From Ricinus communis (taxonomy: Eukaryota; Streptophyta; Magnoliopsida; Malpighiales; Euphorbiaceae), in the NCBI RefSeq assembly GCF_019578655.1, contig NC_063259.1:24415277-24479276 (forward strand): a stretch of 64,000 bases of DNA, written 5' to 3'. The notes under the pieces are model-generated. The model was not told the origin of the DNA. It ran no database searches and was given only the letters and a program-made list of their open reading frames with translations. Positions 1 through 13,639 of this stretch are shown in pieces; within the stretch, counting starts at the first letter, position 1, and the number at the start of each line of letters is the position of its first letter. A program made the position numbers and the translations under genes.

Positions 1-1082
1 GCGCCCTTATTCATTCCGAACACATTGCCATGTAGGTTATATCAGTGTATATACCTATCAAGTGATCCTTGTATATTCTTGTGCGTTTGTCTAATATGCA
101 TATATTTGGTCCATACAATGCTCAAAATGAGATGGAAACTATATTATAATTAACTGGTTGCTAAACTCATTTGATATTTTTAGAGTTGAATCCTAAATTG
201 ATAACTTAATTTAGAGACTTTTGGCTTTTATAGGTATTAACTCGTCAGAGATAAGATAATGAATTTCATTTCCTGTTGCTCTTTTTTTTTTGTGATTGAT
301 ATGGTACCAGGAACTTATAGTTTGTCATTGTGCTATTAGTGATAATTAGAATGCTAAGATTTTTCTTCCTAATACTATTAGGTGCTAGTATTTTTTACGG
401 CTACCTCAAATTTGTTTGTTATTGATCCATGCAAAATCTTATCGGAGTTCTTATTGACACTCGAACAAAATAATAAGGGTACAGTTCAAAAAACTACCTG
501 ATGATTTGATGTTTTTACACTTGAAGGACAAAAGTATCTTTTGGTATTAAAGGAGGACCCTGGTTTTTTTGTAATAGTTCTTCTAGTGCCAAATTAACTA
601 ATGTGATTCATTGTTAACATGAATCCTCACTAAAATAATTATAAATAATGTGATATCTAACAATGCATCATGACGTCCATAAATATATCAGAATTTTACT
701 TAAACAATCATCTTTTAAATTTGTTTCAAAATTAAAAAAATTAATGTTTTAATTATTTACTGTTATGACAAAGTGTAGTTGGATACTGAATTACTTAAAG
801 CATATTTGTTTTTTTATCAAAATATTATGTTTTAATAATATTTATAATATAAAAAACAAGAAAAAATGGTGTGTACCTTAAAAAGTGCTAAATAAATGAA
901 ACATGTGGTACTCTTTTGATATAGAAAAAACATATGTTCATTGAGTGTAAAAGTGCAAAACCATGGGTAGTTTTCTACCCTTACCCAAATAATAATGGTC
1001 TTTATAAACCGGTTTATCTTTTTGTCCTTTCAACTGAAATATACTACTTCTGCATTGATCTGACAAATTCTTGTCAAACCAG
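1..1082. other. Non-coding stretch upstream of first visible HRQ1 exon
   Basis: I recognise no HRQ1 exon here. The first visible exon at 1083 opens in phase 0 after an acceptor AG, so this stretch is probably an intron, with earlier exons outside the window. Its middle is a Mutator-like MITE (separate entry). The small open frames in it are AT-rich and resemble nothing I know. Confidence 0.5.
477..986. mobile_element. Mutator-like MITE, 510 bp
   Basis: The 9 bp direct repeat aaataataa flanks the element exactly, at 468-476 and 987-995, the size expected of a Mutator-superfamily target duplication. The ends are imperfect inverted repeats starting gggta, followed by a shared aaaactacc block and a further shared 'ttttacact' block. 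There is no transposase frame, so it is non-autonomous. It lies just upstream of the first visible HRQ1 exon, probably in an intron. Confidence 0.75.
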
Positions 1083-4000
1083 GAAACAAATCACTTGGTG
1101 CCAGTGGAAATGGTTCAACATCTCAGAGAGGGCCTTGGATCAAATGGACATGTAATACTGCATTTGGTTATAGGTTTCAAGTCTAGAAACAGGAACATGT
1201 ACCAGATCTTTCGGGGATGTGATGGCCTTACTAAAATGTTGCTCTTACATGATAAAATTTAAGGCATAAGTAGAACAATATGTGACATGATATTGTAAGA
1301 TCTTCATTAGATTGTCATGTTTAGGCTACAATCTCCGATATGTTTGGTGCAGATGGTGCATGTTGAAGACATAGATGCTAGAAAAGCCATTTACGCAGAA
1401 ATACCACATGAACTCTCAGATAACACAAAGTTGGCACTGAAATGCATGGGGATTACTAAATTATATAGCCACCAGGTATGGTTTTTTTATATAGCCACTA
1501 GGTACTGTTTTTTTCTGCTTCAGGGAAGTCTATCGATATCAATATGTTATTAATTTTCTTTTTTAACTATTTATAGGCAAAGTCTATCATGGCCTCCCTT
1601 GCCGGGAAGAATGTTGTGGTGTCAACAATGACATCTAGTGGGAAGTCCCTTTGCTATAATGTGCCAGTTCTGGAAGTATTGTCCCAGAACTTGTCATCAT
1701 GTGCTTTATACTTGTTTCCAACCAAGGTATGGTGAAGCAGTTTTTTTCTTTTAATATATTTTTTTAATTTTAGCTTTTATGTGCTCTGGGCTCTATGGTC
1801 CTGAAATCCGACTGCATTCTCTTGATTTCTTATATTTGTTTGGCATTATTTAGATGATATAGATTATTGATATGTGCAGGCCTTAGCTCAAGATCAACTA
1901 AGGGCGTTATTAGCTATGGCAAAAGAATTTGATACTAGCATAAATATCGGCATATATGATGGTGATACTTCTCAGACAGAAAGGCCATGGCTACGTGATA
2001 ATGCTAGACTGGTACTTTAGTAGGTTTTTTAGCTGTCTTAAATGTGACAATTTTCTTTGAATTACAACTCGCCCAGTTATGTGCTTAAAATTTTCACACT
2101 TTGGCGAGCAGCTGATCACAAATCCAGATATGTTACACATGTCAATCTTACCATTTCATAGACAATTCAGTCGAATTTTATCAAATCTAAGGTAACATCG
2201 GACTGTTATTTATAGTTTAATTGCTAATTTCGGATACTCTTACTTCTTTTGGGGTTTGATTTTAATTCAGTTCCTTTTACTATTAGTGATGTTGTGACTT
2301 ACTGAGAGGTTAGACTTTTACATTAGGTTTGTGGTGATTGATGAAGCTCATTATTATAAAGGAGCATTTGGCTGCCACACTGCTCTTATATTGAGAAGAC
2401 TCCGCCGTATCTGTTCTCATGGTACAAATTTCCTCATGCGGTTAGAAAAGATAGAAGCAGCTCCCTTTCTCTTTTCCTGCCACATCATTCATTCCTTCTC
2501 CTTGGACATTGGAAATATGTAATTTTATCATTAAACAAGGCATATTCTGATTCTGAATGCAGTGTATGGCAGTGATCCTTCATTCATTTTCTCAACTGCA
2601 ACTTCTGCCAATCCTCATGAGCATTGTATGGTGAGATAAGATACTGGTATCACACTTTAGAGATCAATATTTCATTGTGGTTTCCTGCTTTTGATGTATT
2701 GCTGTTTAACTTTTGATTATTTTATTTGTTTCCATTCCTTTTGATTTTGTCCTTTCCATTTTTTTCTATGAAAGAAGCTCTTCATAGTCATGTGCTGATG
2801 ACCATGTTTGTAATATAGGAAACCTATAAAACTCATTCTTTGTGGTTTAGGTATTGTAAGTGTCTTTCGGTTCCATGGTGTTTTACCGTTAGTTCATTCC
2901 AGCTTGCTTATATCAACCTGACCCTTATTTATACAATAATCTTGAAATGGAAGGAAACTATTGTTTGGTTTGCTTTGTGGGCATTTAGTTATATCAACCT
3001 GACCTTTATTCTTGATCATATGTGGCTTTTCTCATGAGATTGAATTTCCTTTGTGGGCCAGCCTAATGCTGCCTCTGCTTGAAGTACTGCAATGGTGTGT
3101 ACCCTTAATGAGAAATTGCTAATAAATTTTTCTACTTATGCATGTAGTCTTCACTCCAGGATTTTCAAATTCGAAGGAGTTTTATTTCTCCAGGTCTTTT
3201 TTATAATTTTATTTGTTGATTGGGCCATAACTGTTCTGATGTTCAGGAACTTGCAAATCTTTCAACATTGGATCTCATTAATATCGATGGAAGTCCTTCT
3301 ACAAAAAAGCTTTTTGCTCTCTGGAATCCTATTGTATGTGCATTGCTACTTTCTTTTTTCGATAAGTACAAAAGAATTGCTTAAGTGGATGGCGTTTATG
3401 TACTACTCGCTAATACTGCTGGATTACAGGTGTCAAATGAAGATGGAAATGGCTCTGCAAATAAGAAAACAAGGTGACAGCTGTATTTATACACGTGAAA
3501 TATTGTAATAGTTTCCTTCCCATTGTTGACATGATGTCGCAGATGACTAGAAACCTTTTTCAGCTATGAGCTAAAATATTAGATGATGGTGAACTGCATT
3601 ATGTTGCATTAATTAAGATTTAGCTCCATGCAGATGCTGCTGATCTTTAGATTAGTTAAAGCAGACAATGTGTCAGATGTTGAGAAAGAATTCTATAGAT
3701 AATTTTCAAGAATGTGGAATTGAATTACAATACCTAATGCTTTGTTTCTTTTCCCAGCCCAATTTCAGAAGTTTCATACCTCTTTGCAGAAATGATTCAG
3801 CATGGACTTCGTTGCATAGCTTTTTGCAAATCACGCAAACTGACCGAGCTTGTTTTGTCCTATACGTATGTCACATTGATTTCATGAGTTTTTAGTTCGA
3901 TCTTAAAGCATCTACCTGTTCTGATATATATATCCTGTTGGGTTTGCTTTTTTGTTGTTTTTATTTTACATCAGATTTTGAAATAAAATGTAGTTTCTAT

Positions 4001-7000
4001 GACTATTATAGGAGGGAGATTCTTCAGAAGACAGCCCCTCATCTTGTAAATTTAATATGTGCTTATCGTGGTGGTTATGCTCCTGAGGTCAGTAGGGTTG
4101 TTTCATTTTATGGCCACTAAGATTGTTATTATGGCTGCAATGTTGGATGATTGCTGGTATTCCTTGGCAATTTAAATTGGGGCTCATAATTATGTTTTAT
4201 GTGCACAGCAAAAAGGCTACTTAAATTGGAAACAATTTTCTTTTTCTTAGCAGTCAAAACAATATTTGGTGGAATTTCCATCCTCCTGAAAGAAGTCCAA
4301 GTTTCACCACGGTGTTTATTGATAATTTTTTATTTAATTACTTGAGTAGTAGGAACTTAAAAGTGACGCCATCTACTCATTAATGACCCCAATTAATGTT
4401 TTACAATTTTCTGTCTTTAAAATTTTAAGTCTCCTCCTTCTCCTCACTATTATTTGAAATTTTTGTTGCCACTATTGAATTTATGTCATTCATATCTATA
4501 ACAGTTACCAATAAAAAGGCATGGAGGGCAATACCTTCTATGACTATTGAGCCCCTCGTAGCTCTAACTATTTACAGTTACAATATTTTCATTTTAAGTT
4601 ACTTCTTTTTCTCTCGCATTTTTCTTTCTTCAAACTTGCAGATCTCATAGTCCTTTTCCAAGACAATTACTATTAAAACTAGACTTAATGGCAGTGTTAA
4701 ATGTTGCCTTCAGAAAATGAGCTCCTGAGCAAAACATCAAACTTCATGAGAAGTTCCTGAAATCTATGTTTGGTCATTATGAGTTATAATTAAAAAGGAT
4801 GTATCAACACGAGCAACTTTTTTGCAAAGAATATTTGATTTCTTTTGGATGAGATTTGAAAATGATGTTTAATCCATGACCTCATACTTCTACACTTCAC
4901 AAATACTAACTTGTAATTTGAGGAGATGAAATTTATTTTCTTTGAATTCTGGGTTTCTCCTTGATGAGGCTTTCATTTCAGCAATGAATGGTCAAAAGCA
5001 AGAGCGGTTAAGTGTTTCACCAACTTCATTTGCTGATTTGAAGTTGCCTTCTGCAATCACATTATTTTAATGCCTTGTTTAAATACCTGCATTAAACCTC
5101 GATGAACTATGATTTTTGAAAGATTGAAAGAATTGTCAACAATACACCAATACAACCTGTATATTTCAGACACTGGAACATTCATGTCTCAGTTGCCATT
5201 CTCTGTTTTGATTGTTTGCCTTCTTTGCTGTTAACACATTTAATGGTCATATGTTTAACTTTTCCTAGAAAATGAATTTACGGGACGATAATGCAGGAAC
5301 GGAGGAAAATAGAGAGAGAATTCTTCAGTGGAACACTCTGTGGAATTGCTGCAACAAATGCCCTTGAGTTGGGCATAGATGTTGGCCATATTGATGCAAC
5401 CTTGCATTTAGGTTTCCCTGGTAGTATTTCTAGGTAGGGTGTGATCTCCTATGCTTTTATCTGTAAAATTTAATAATTTTTCCAGTTCATTTAACTGGGA
5501 GATTATTTATTTTTTACTTTCTCCATCCAGCCTGTGGCAACAAGCTGGAAGGTCTGGAAGAAGAGAGAAGCCATCTCTTGCTGTGTATGTTGCATTTGAA
5601 GGACCACTCGATCAATATTTTATGAAACATCCCAAGAAGCTCTTCAATAACCCAATTGAATGTTGTCATGTTGATGCTCAAAACGAAAAGGTTTCAAGCT
5701 TTCCATGGTGCAGCAGTTTCCTTAGAATTAGTTTCATTAGGGACCCAGTAAATTGGCAATTTCGTGTTCATTTATTTTGATTTCTTACTCTTTCTAGGTG
5801 CTTGAACAGCATCTGGTCTGTGCTGCTCTTGAGCATCCACTGAATTTGCCTCATGATGAAAAATATTTTGGCTCTGGTTTGAGCAAGTCATTAATGTCCC
5901 TTAAAAGTAAGGGATACCTGAGTTATGATCTCTCATGTGGTTCTTCTGCTAGAATATGGAGCTATATTGGGCATGAGGTATGTTATTTATTTGGACTTAT
6001 CAGGGACAATAATCTGCTACTTATAACAAATGTAATCTGTGAATTTTATCCATGTAAACGCTTCCTTTTTCTTAATTTTTTAATCTTTTGTTTCTTTTTT
6101 TTTTTTTATAAAAATGATTTAAAGAAATCGCCTTCACATGGAATCTGTATTCGAGCAATAGAGGCTGTAAGATACAGGGTTATAGATGTTAAACAGAACG
6201 AAGTCCTTGAAGAGATAGAGGAAAGCAAGGCTTTTTTTCAGGTCGCAAAGTTGTAGTTTCCTTTATATGGTATATGAGAATCTTTTCACCTATAGTTGTG
6301 CAAGCTTATTTCCTTAGTTCACTCAACCGCACCTTTCTTTTTATGTTTGCTTTAGGTATATGAAGGCGCAGTCTATATGCACCAAGGGAAGACCTATCTG
6401 GTTGAGGAATTGATTATATCAGAAAAGATTGCTTTGTGCCGTAGAGCTGATTTGCAATATTACACAAAAACTCGTGATTATACAGATATTCATGTCCTTG
6501 GTGGTGGTATAGTAAGTCAGGCTTTGTACTTCTGTTCTTTTTCAGCTTTTTCCATTACAAGCAAATTTGTGACTAGGAGGTTGTATTCAAGTGGTTACTT
6601 TTGCCCAAACTGCTCTTTAGATGCTTTGGCCTAAAGCATAGTTTGCAAGGTCTACAAAAGCTTTTTAGGGTGTTGTATCCTGAAGTGTGGGCAATGTGGT
6701 TTTCCTTGCAATCAAGATAATCTTTAAACTGGGATGGAGAGTCTTAGGGACAGCAGGGATAATTCATGACTTGGCCAAATGTACAAGTAGATTTTATTTT
6801 GAAATGCCTACTTTTGTCGAATTCTAAAAACCAGCGAGAGGTTCCCCACTCTTCTTTGATCCGTCTTCCAAAGGAAAAAAAAAGAAGAAAAAAAGCCATG
6901 GTGAGTCAATAAAAAAAGAGGTCAGTGCTACGGCCCCCTATTGTTTGATCCAATATTGACCGGGGACAATCATTTATTTAGCCACCATATTTTTCTGGCT

Positions 7001-8982
7001 GGAAAAATTAGATGTAGGGGTTATTGAGATTACCTATAGTCTTCCTGTGCTGCCGATTTTCGTCACTGAAATTGGAAAAGCACTTGTTGCACTCCCACTT
7101 TTATATTCAACTTTGCTTTGGTGAAATGGAAATAAACTTAATAGGAACCAATTAAGAAGCACACAAAAGAATTTTGCTTTCAGCTTCTGAAACGAATTAA
7201 AGTTTGCGAGATGTAATAGGAATAGTTTCCCACTTATGGGGTTAGCATGTTGTAATGTTATGAGTGCCTTTCTAACATAACTTAGGACTTGAAAATATTG
7301 CTATATGTGCTTAAGGGCGTTTTAAGCATATTACATCTATACTTGGCAATCTTAACATGACTTATATTGTAGAATGAAGTATGTGGCCGACAAACTGTTT
7401 GCACTGCATTTATTTAGGCCTATTCAGCGAGGGTCTCCAAAAACCAGTCCTTAAAAACGACAGCTCAAGCAAATTATTGCAAAGTAACAACTATTTGGTT
7501 TGGCTTCTATCGCATAGAGAGGGGGACTAAAAGAATCTTGGATAAATGTGATCTTTCACTGCCTAAATACTCATATGAGTCACAGGTACATTTACCGGTG
7601 TTGCAGGTTCATTTCTTACTTTTAACAATCCTTACATGGCATAATTGTTTCTAATGATCCATGTATAATTTATAAATTCATTTAATTATCTGTTCTATAT
7701 GTATTTTTGCATACAGGCAGTATGGATTCAAGTTCCTCAATCAGTTAAAATCTCGGTACAGAAATATTTTCCATTCCGCGAGGGTCTGCATGCTGCATCT
7801 CATGCTATTCTTAAAGTAGTGCCGTTGTAAGTCTTCTAGGTCCATCATTTTAAATATGAAGCTCTAGTTTCTGACATTAGTGGCCTACTAATGTGAAAAC
7901 AATATACGAAATAGAACTTACTCGGGCAATGTAAATGTGGAATTGAGGATTTAACTGCTGAAATATCCTATTCTTTACTTGCATGAAGGTGTTAGTTATA
8001 CCAATTCTGTCTGCTTTAAAGTGGCTCTGGTCTTGACTGATTTCTGATGCTTTTGTATTCAGGTATGTATTTTGCAATTATTCTGACTTGGCTCCAGAGT
8101 GTCCAAATCCTCATGATACCCGCTTTTTCCCTGAAAGGATTCTAGTATATGATCAGCATCCTGGTGGGACTGGTGTCGCAGTGCAGGTGACTGACATGAA
8201 ACTAGAAACCCTGGAATGTCTCTGATAAGTTAAATTTCAGTGGTATGCCTAAAGAATGCAAAGCTTTTGAACGAAGTTTCAAAAATTTGATATACATGCC
8301 AATTTTGAGAAAGCCTGAGCTCCGGATTCTCTATATGCACTGATTTGAGATTGCTATAAGTTTGGCTTTGAAGCATCTGTTGAATATCCTTGTGCTAGCG
8401 GTCTTTTCACTCTAAATTATCTATAATTCATAGTCAATTTCTTAGATCGAGATTTTCCTTGTTACTTACCAACTAACAGAGATCATAGTTGCCTTTTCTT
8501 CTAGGGTCCTAATTTGAGATACTTTTTTGTGCGATAGATTCAACCCTATTTCACAGAGCTCCTGAATGCTGCTTTGGAACTTCTCACATCTTGTCACTGC
8601 TCTGGAATTACTGGTTGCCCACACTGTGTTCAAGTCCGCCTTGCAGCTCGTTTTCTTTTCTTCTTCTTCTTCTTTTTTTTTTTTTTTTTCCTTTGGGTGT
8701 TTTATGTTATTTAGGGAGAGGACTGTTAATTGTTATTCATGTTGCAGAGTATGGCTTGTCATGAGTACAATGAGGTGTTACACAAAAATGCAGCCATTAT
8801 GATCATTAAGGTGAATTTGCGAGAAAAACGTGAAAGACTTAGAGAACTCTCATATCTTTTCTGTGTTTTCATTTTCAATGACAATTAATCTATTTGTTTT
8901 TCAGGGTGTTATGGATGCAGAGGAGTCTTACTTCAAAGAAATCCACGACTCTTCCCAGAACCCTATAGGGCAATGCCAATAA
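1083..8982 (+). CDS. HRQ1: HRQ1-type ATP-dependent DNA helicase (3' part)
   Basis: Superfamily 2 helicase of the Hrq1/RecQ4-like family, which unwinds DNA 3'-5' and works in nuclear interstrand-crosslink repair. I join 22 exons, all phase-consistent (806 aa): 1083-1151, 1353-1475, 1577-1726, 1880-2011, 2112-2191, 2327-2421, 2563-2630, 3247-3333, 3430-3473, 3758-3865, 4012-4087, 5297-5433, 5531-5690, 5798-5977, 6125-6241, 6356-6511, 7418-7585, 7717-7826, 8063-8186, 8538-8633, 8748-8810, 8905-8982. Visible residues: Walker A TSSGKS 83-88, DEAH 190-193, motif III STATS 227-231, motif [10 protein letters not shown] 394-401. A C-terminal cysteine cluster [12 protein letters not shown] (747-758) sits where the MrfA/Hrq1 zinc-binding domain ends. 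The N-terminal part lies outside the window. No stop or frameshift is seen. The donor at 8633 (GTCCGC) is weak. Confidence 0.93.
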
Positions 8983-10530
8983 TCCTCTAATTGATCAAGA
9001 AGTAAGAATGGATGTTATTCCTTTCTTTCAAGATGGTAAATTTAGTGTAGTTTCTTTTATCATTTCTTCATGGATTGGATGTTGTATGTGCTACTTTCAT
9101 TCATGTTATTATTATTTAGGTATAATACATTTAAGCAATAAGTTCTAATTAGTGTATGTAGCTGAAGTTGGTGAATAGTGCTGATAAATGTGTCGAGGCT
9201 TAAATTTCTAATTGGTTGTTGAATCAGTTTTCTTCGTACTCCAAAACTGTATTGCAGATCCTTGAAAGACCCCAAAAGACTTGTAAGGAAAGCAAGTTTC
9301 CATTCACGAGGAAAGTGGGAGGGGAGGTTGGAATGTCGAGATCATAGGTCAAGTTGGTTAAGTATTATCATCCCAACCATAATACTGATACAAAGGCTTC
9401 TTATTCCTCAAACCAAAAATAATGTTATGTTAATGGAGAAAGTTTCAAGTAAATTCAGTTTATTATGTCATTAATGTGGTATTATCTATTAATTATTATG
9501 TTATGGTTATTAGTTGTATATTATATTATGCTTATGAAAACCCATGAGAATAAATTAGTGGATGATTGTAAATTTTTTCTCGGGATTAAGGAAACTTAAA
9601 TAGCAAAAAATGCATAATATCCAAAATCTAGACAAGTAAAGAAAAGAAAAAAGAATCTATATCTGGCCTGGAAAATGTATAATTTGCTATAGTATATGTA
9701 AATGTAATCCACAGAGATATCATATGCAACTTGTTATCGAATCATACCAATTTGTCTAACAATAAATATGTATAGAATCATATCAAATCCAAACAAGAGA
9801 ATGGAGCTGATGCTTTTTTGTCGTATTAATCCAGGCTTATGCGCTTTAAGCTTAACTAACAAAAGAAAAGTCATTGAAGTAGTTAGAGATTTGTAAATTT
9901 TCCTCAATTTGTTTATATGGTTATTCATGGCTCATTGCATTGTGAGCTACACAGTAAAAATAGTCATAATTTATGACTTTTATTTTTAAGAGCCTGAAAT
10001 GAATACTTTTATTGATTAAATTATATACATAATTTATTTAGAATTGATGTAATTGTACAAAGGAATTGATTCAACGTCATTCACATAAGTTCTTGTTACT
10101 AAAATCTGCAAAATAAGTTTGATAAAATAATTTTGCATAATAAGTTTTAATTAGTATAAATCGTTATCCTTTTTTAATTAGTGAATGTTAGATAGAGAAA
10201 GCTTGAGTTTAAATTTTATTACTTCTTAAAAGAATATTATTTTTTTTAATTTACGATAAATAAATCTTATTTAGTCACATATGATTATTTTGATAACGGA
10301 AAAAATATTTATTTATTTTATTGAAACAAAAAATTATATTTTATCAAAAAAATTGTGTTTTCAGCTCAAAATTAAAAATCATAGAATAAAAATATATTTT
10401 TCAAATGAAGTTCGCACGTGTCAATAGAAATTTGATGTGCCAAGTTCCATGATACAACAATCCCAATTATTACAGCTACTTTGTCATTTGATTTTAAAAG
10501 GCTTTTCTTACATTTTCTGTTAGATGCTCA
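8983..10530. other. Intergenic, HRQ1 3' side to asparaginase promoter
   Basis: The first few hundred bases are probably HRQ1 3' UTR. The rest is AT-rich with no coding similarity, RNA gene or repeat structure I can identify. Confidence 0.5.
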
Positions 10531-10531
10531 A

Positions 10532-10538
10532 TATAAAA
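10532..10538 (+). promoter_or_regulatory. Candidate TATA box of asparaginase gene
   Basis: TATAAAA lies about 180 bp before the asparaginase ATG and is followed by a purine-rich stretch that could be the 5' UTR. This is inferred from sequence and spacing only. Confidence 0.4.
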
Positions 10539-10717
10539 AGAAATTTCAAAAATTAGCAATAAAAATAAATAAATAAATAGAAAGACAGAGAGCAGTTCAC
10601 CAGCCAGTGTTTGTTATATATGTTCCCGTATGAAAGCAGGGGAACCAGTCTCAAGTTTCTCCAGTGATCTTGCTGTAACTGGCGGTTGTTAGAAAACATA
10701 AAAGAGAGACAGGAAAA

Positions 10718-12955
10718 ATGGGGTGGGCAATAGCACTGCACGGTGGCGCCGGCGATATACCACTTAATCTGCCACCGGAACGCCGCCTCCCTCGAGAGGC
10801 TGCACTCCGCCACTGCCTCGAGATCGGTGTGGCCGCTCTCCAAGCTCAAAAACACCCCCTTGATGTAGTCGAACTAGTGGTATGTCATGTCATGTCCGTA
10901 CACTCATCAGTCACCACAAAATGCTAAAGTTGACATCTTTATGTGTTAAGTTTCGTATTTTAGACTACTTCCACAAAGGTGATGGTGATGACGGACTTGG
11001 ACTCTTAACTAATTAGGATTTCTATTCTCACTGTATTTTGTTTAGTCTTCACATGTTAATGAGCCCATCATTTTTGCAACAAGTAAAGGAAATGAATGTT
11101 TTTGTAGGAAAACTGCTTAACATCTTCATGATCACATAAAATTGTACACATCTTCACAAAGCCACCTATCATTGGAACTAACAATTGTGATTATTTTAGT
11201 AATATTTCATCAGATGCAATCAGTCAAGAGGAAAATTTTCCTTTATTCTGTTAAATGCTTTTATGATGTTCAGTAAGATAATGAGAGTTTTGAATGCAAA
11301 GAAAGCTTCTTTCTTTTGAAAATGCTCACTGAAGTGGTGAATCGTGAAAATCATGGGATATTTTGAATTGGATGATTACTTTGAGGTTCTTGATTCCTCT
11401 CCACCTTTGAATAATTTGTAAATAATCTTCTCTGTGTAGGTCCGTGAACTAGAAAACCACCCCAACTTTAATGCTGGTAAAGGATCTGTGCTAACCACTG
11501 AAGGCACAGTCGAGATGGAGGCTTGTATTATGGATGGCAAAACAAAAAAATGTGGAGCTGTTTCTGGTCTCACAACTGTTGTCAATGCAATATCATTAGC
11601 ACGATTGGTCATGGAGAAGACGCCTCATATATATCTTGCATTTGATGGAGCGGAGGCTTTTGCAAGGGAACAAGTGAGTGATTATTTTACTCTGCTTATG
11701 CAGTATATTTATGCCTGAGAAAAAAGTGACGTTCTTATCTCAAGTTTGCTTTTGCCTGCATCAACTTTATTACTTGTCTTTGGTCCGTCTTATATCCTAG
11801 AAGCCAAGTCAATGCAGTACCTTAATTTTAAATGCCCTTTTTTCTTCTTGGTTTGGTTTGAACATTGTGTTGATAATATCATTATAGGACCTGAAGGAAA
11901 TCTTTAGATTCTGTGATTAGCAATATAATTTCTAAGTACATTAAAGAATATAAAGCTTCTCTCAGTTTTCTCTGATCAGTGTTGCTAACTTAAATGCTAC
12001 CCAATTAATGTCCATTCTTTCTTCTCTTTAGGCAAACTGCAAGTGACAGATTGTTGTAGGCAGAGTTTGTTCTTCTATCTTTTATTCTGTAAACTACCAC
12101 TTTCTAATTTATGATGCTGCTAAACATCTGTGACTCCTATAGAGAACGGGTTTGTCTAGTTAAAGTTATTTTTATGCAATTTATATGATTGTTACTAGAT
12201 ATTGTAACCTGTTGTGCTATTTTTCACATCTCGTTGTCTCTTTTGGTTATCAGGGTGTTGAGACAGTTGATTCAAGTCAATTTGTAACCCCAGAAAATGT
12301 CGAGAGGCTAAAGCAGGCGAAAGAAGCCAATAGAGTCCAGGTTTGTTCGTTGGTGGAGATTTCCCTTGTATTTAGTGTCTGAATGTGCCCAAACTGATTT
12401 TGAATTGGTATATTTTGAGCTTTTAACTTCTTTTTTAATCTTTTAAACATGTAAGCTTTGCTACATCAACAGATTGATTACACACAACCCATTCAGAAAA
12501 ATGAGGAAACCCAAAATCCAAACGCTGATGGAGACAGCCAAATTGGAACTGTTGGGTGTGTGGCTGTTGATACGAATGGGAACTTAGCTTCTGCAACTTC
12601 CACTGGTGGATTGGTAAATAAAATGGTGGGTAGGATTGGGGACACACCTATAATAGGTGCAGGAACATACGCCAATAATCTCTGTGCAGTTTCTGCTACA
12701 GGCAAAGGAGAATTTATAATACGAGGTACTGTTGCTAGGGATGTGGCTGCTCTGATGGAGTATAAAGGTCTCTCTCTCATGGAAGCAGCAGCTTATGTTG
12801 TTGAGCAGTGCGTTCCAAGAGCAACAGTTGGATTGGTTGCTGTGTCTGCCACAGGAGAAGTCACCATGCCGTTTAATACAACTGGGATGTTCCGTGCTTG
12901 TGCTACTGAAGATGGTTATTCAGAAATTGCAATATGGCCTCCTGTGCAAGATTGA
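10718..12955 (+). CDS. ASPGA1: Isoaspartyl peptidase / L-asparaginase, ASPGA1 type
   Basis: Ntn-hydrolase of the plant-type asparaginase family: it hydrolyses L-asparagine to aspartate and ammonia and removes isoaspartyl residues from peptides, mainly in nitrogen-sink tissues. Four exons, 10718-10879, 11440-11673, 12254-12340 and 12473-12955, all phase 0, give 321 aa, the usual family length. The N-terminus has the family's ALHGGAG motif. The GTVG motif places the predicted nucleophile at Thr187, and self-cleavage before it would give alpha and beta subunits. The glycine-rich GAGTYANN segment follows in the beta part. No break is seen. The ASPGA1 (K+-independent) assignment rests on the adjacent HRQ1, the gene order I recall at Arabidopsis At5g08100-At5g08110, rather than on diagnostic residues. 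Confidence 0.95.
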
Positions 12956-13639
12956 CTGATATTGGTAAACTTCAATTGCTTAAATTGATTATCAAAATAT
13001 GGAACTTTGCTAAAAATTTGTAATGAATTGCGTTGAGTACTATGTATTCTATGTAGAAAATTGCATTCCGCCTTTCAGATTATGTACTCTTGTAATGCTT
13101 GAGAATTGCCAGCTTAATTGTGCATCTGCTGCTATGGTAACTGCTAAAAATTTATATTAATATCTTATTGCACTAAGAACCAGCGTAAGTAATTGCAAGA
13201 TCTAGATATTTCGTAGATTATATAAACATACTGCTACATAAAATTCATTTTAGAATGTGTTCAATGAATTATAAAAGCATTTACTGCCTGCTTGCTTGGA
13301 CAGCAACTTATATTCATCTAACAGGACTTAAATATGGATTAGCAAAAACAGATATAGTTCAAATTCATATTGAAATCAGGAATGCATCTGATATGCCATC
13401 TTCTGCATAGGGCTGCCTGCAGAAGTCCTGGCAGACAGCCTAGTCTGCTATGCCATCAGAGTTTATCCCGTACTTCTGCTAGCTAATACCTGCAAGAAAA
13501 GAGCTAGCTGATTTCATATAGAATTCTGATCCAAACTTCCCCGCTTCCTCTTGAATACATAACCAACAAGACAGTTGAACTTCTATTTACTAGCATTATC
13601 TTATTTCATCCAGATCCATGTTTTATTGATACTTAAACA
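12956..13639. other. Intergenic after asparaginase
   Basis: The first part is likely asparaginase 3' UTR. The remainder shows no gene or repeat I can identify before similarity to the P450 3' region begins. Confidence 0.5.

Noticed and set aside
3668..3895. A candidate HRQ1 exon at 3668-3757 before the recognised exon
   Set aside because: The exon at 3430-3473 splices in phase directly to 3758; including the extra sequence gives a stop or the wrong frame.
9060..9474. Short open frames on both strands after the HRQ1 stop
   Set aside because: Overlapping opposite-strand frames without family resemblance in probable 3' UTR/intergenic DNA.
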